NCBI GenBank assembly: GCA_023426865.1
Contig: JAEZBT010000256.1
Location: 1-6,383 of the forward strand
Source: Actinomycetes bacterium
GTDB taxonomy: Bacteria > Actinomycetota > Actinomycetes > Actinomycetales > Cellulomonadaceae
Length of the DNA stretch: 6,383 nucleotides
Direction of reading: 5' to 3'
In this document: piece by piece, positions 5,320 through 6,383 of the stretch
Layout of the letters: each line of letters begins with the position of its first letter
Position numbering within the stretch: the first letter of the stretch is position 1
Position numbers and translations under genes: made by a program
Notes under the pieces: generated by a model
Database searches by the model: none
What the model was told of the DNA's origin: nothing
The model's input: only the letters and a program-made list of their open reading frames with translations

Positions 5320-5832
5320 TCAGGCGATCCCCACCGCCGGCGGTCCCCGCCACCACGGTCCCCCGGGAACCGCGCGTGCGCGCGGCACGACCACGGGCAC
5401 GTCGACTGCGACGGCGTGCGCCACGGGCATCGCGACCGCGTCCGCCGGGCGCGGCCGCAGCCCCCGCACGACGTCGACGGCGGCCCGCACCAGGCGGTTC
5501 AGGTGTGAGACCAGCCCGACGCCGAGCCCGGCGCCCAGGAGGTGCGTGAGCAGCACGGGAAGCGCGATCGCGACGACCACGCCCATGACCCGCTGGCCCT
5601 CGCCGACGCCGTAGCTGCCGGCCGGGCAGGCCGCGTTGTCGCGCAGCAGGGAGAGGCTCACGCCGAAGCGGCCGAGCGAGCCCGCGGCGATGCACTGGTG
5701 CACCATCAGCGCGCCCTGCTGCAGGAGCACCGTCGCCCCGGCGCCGAGCAGCGCGAGCACGGCCAGGGCGGCCGGGAGAGCCGCTCCGGGCCGTCGAGCG
5801 CGCAGCGCGCCTGCGGTCATGGGCGCAACCAT
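5320..5832 (-). CDS. Unidentified membrane protein with a two-Cys extracytoplasmic loop, 170 aa
   Basis: I do not recognise this family. The start is uncertain: ATG at 5832 lies 5 bp after the previous stop, suggesting coupling, and ATG at 5820 is the alternative; neither has a clear ribosome site. Two membrane segments are visible, about 18-38 and 82-108. Between them a loop carries Cys47 (HQCIAAG) and Cys69 (NAACPAG), which should be outside if the basic N-terminus is inside. The tail from about 110 is rich in Ala, Val, Arg and Pro and ends WWRGPPAVGIA, resembling the end of the upstream 63-aa peptide. It precedes the MauE-like gene by 48 bp in an apparent operon, so the Cys pair could be a substrate or partner of the redox pair (inference). 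Confidence 0.75.
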   Translation of the reverse strand: MVAPMTAGALRARRPGAALPAALAVLALLGAGATVLLQQGALMVHQCIAAGSLGRFGVSLSLLRDNAACPAGSYGVGEGQRVMGVVVAIALPVLLTHLLGAGLGVGLVSHLNRLVRAAVDVVRGLRPRPADAVAMPVAHAVAVDVPVVVPRARAVPGGPWWRGPPAVGIA

Positions 5833-5837
5833 ACGCG

Positions 5838-6029
5838 TCAGCCGATGTCCGGCGGCCCCCCGAGCGGCCACCAGACCACGTCCTGGCCGAGCATCGCGTT
5901 GGCGAGGACGGCCGCGACCACCACACCGACGACGACGGCCGCGATGACCGCGATGTAGAGCCAGTGCGTGCGGTCGCGCTTCTGTCTGGGCGCCTCCGGC
6001 GGTGTCGGGGTGTCTATCGTGGTCGTCAT
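5838..6029 (-). CDS. Small single-span membrane protein, 63 aa
   Basis: The ATG at 6029 has GGAGGA seven bases upstream, the best ribosome site in this operon; a longer frame reaching 6101 has no such support. Residues 1-22 are hydrophilic with Thr, Pro and several Arg/Lys (RQKRDR), about 23-45 form a single membrane helix rich in Val and Ala, and the tail is GQDVVWWPLGGPPDIG. The shape and the tail recall LapA/DUF1049-type small membrane proteins, but the match is too loose to name. As first gene of the operon it precedes the 170-aa membrane protein by 5 bp. Function unknown. Confidence 0.75.
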   Translation of the reverse strand: MTTTIDTPTPPEAPRQKRDRTHWLYIAVIAAVVVGVVVAAVLANAMLGQDVVWWPLGGPPDIG

Positions 6030-6261
6030 CGTGCTGTCCTCCGGGCTCAACTGGGGCGAACGTCTGCAGAAGATGTTCGGCAAGCGAGTGAGCCAGGTCA
6101 CCCTTTAGTTCATAACGTTCACTGGCGGCCGCGCCGTGGCATGTGCGCCAGGACAAAGCAAGACCGTGTTTCTCATCCGATCGGTCAAGAAGTCGGGGCC
6201 GCGTGCCTGGTTTAGTGATCTTGAACGAGTCCACCTTCGACCGGAACGAGAGAACACCGAG
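6030..6261. promoter_or_regulatory. Divergent intergenic region between the redox operon and putP
   Basis: These 232 bases separate divergently transcribed genes and should hold both promoters. The stretch is clearly less GC-rich than the genes, especially at 6102-6122 and 6151-6235. Exact GTTCA repeats lie at 6108-6112 and 6117-6121 around an AACGTT palindrome, and CCGATCGG at 6177-6184 is a second palindrome. No -35/-10 pair can be assigned with confidence. Confidence 0.5.
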
Positions 6262-6383
6262 ATGACCGACCAGACGTCTCAGCTGCTGGCCATCGGCTTG
6301 TACTTCGCGTTGATGCTCGCGATCGGTTTCTACGCCTACCGCCAGACCAGCGACCTGGACGATTACATGCTCGGCGGCCGCAG
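6262..6383 (+). CDS. putP: Sodium/proline symporter PutP, N-terminal part (cut by window edge)
   Basis: The first 40 residues match the start of the sodium:solute symporter (SSS) family, PutP branch. A short polar N-terminus is followed by a first membrane helix at about 8-26 (LLAIGLYFALMLAIGFYAY). The family signature then follows: a charged stretch with SDLDDYMLGGR, matching the conserved segment after helix one of proline permeases. PutP takes up L-proline with sodium. The ATG at 6262 has only a weak GAGAG upstream, about 11 bases away, but no other start fits the family's usual N-terminus. The gene diverges from the redox operon and its remaining roughly 450 residues lie outside the window. 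Confidence 0.93.
   Translation, partial: MTDQTSQLLAIGLYFALMLAIGFYAYRQTSDLDDYMLGGR

Noticed and set aside
6211..6226. Possible -10/-35 elements before putP (TTTAGT, TTGAAC)
   Set aside because: The order and spacing do not fit a promoter, so no call was made.
1..6383. CRISPR arrays, insertion sequences, transposases
   Set aside because: No regularly spaced repeats, terminal inverted repeats or transposase motifs were seen on either strand.

Overview
The window is very GC-rich, with almost every codon of the real genes ending in G or C. Together with the gene content this points to a high-GC actinobacterium, plausibly a Micrococcales/Cellulomonadaceae-type organism (inference from composition and families, not a database match).

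Layout from left to right. (1) The 3' end of an unidentified plus-strand gene ends 7 bp from the stop of the convergent minus-strand locus. (2) A tight minus-strand locus runs from 3386 down to 116 and holds six genes. They are a 124-aa secreted protein, a SipW-like (S26B, Ser/His) signal peptidase, and four more secreted proteins of 151, 132, 137 and 293 aa. All five secreted proteins share a short basic N-terminus, a hydrophobic stretch, an A-x-A cleavage site, a beta-like start of the mature chain, and one pair of Cys about 27 to 37 residues apart; the 293-aa protein adds a C-terminal domain. I read this as a paralogous family of small exported, disulfide-bonded proteins with a dedicated signal peptidase. 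The logic resembles Bacillus SipW/TasA/TapA, but I see no sequence identity to TasA. (3) A 344-bp gene-free leader holds direct repeats and a pair of mutually exclusive hairpins. (4) A tRNA-Thr(TGT) gene lies on the minus strand. (5) A strong hairpin terminator closes a second minus-strand operon (6029 to 3858). That operon has a 63-aa membrane peptide, a 170-aa membrane protein with two extracytoplasmic Cys, a MauE/DoxX-type redox membrane protein and a DsbA-like membrane-tethered thioredoxin with a CPWC active site. (6) A 232-bp divergent intergenic region leads to the start of a plus-strand sodium/proline symporter gene (putP) cut by the window edge.

How it may work together: the MauE/DsbA operon would run thiol-disulfide exchange outside the membrane. 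The neighbouring secretion cassette exports proteins that each carry at least one probable disulfide. The two units are transcribed separately, so a functional link is only an inference. The secretion cassette is the most interesting part of the window.
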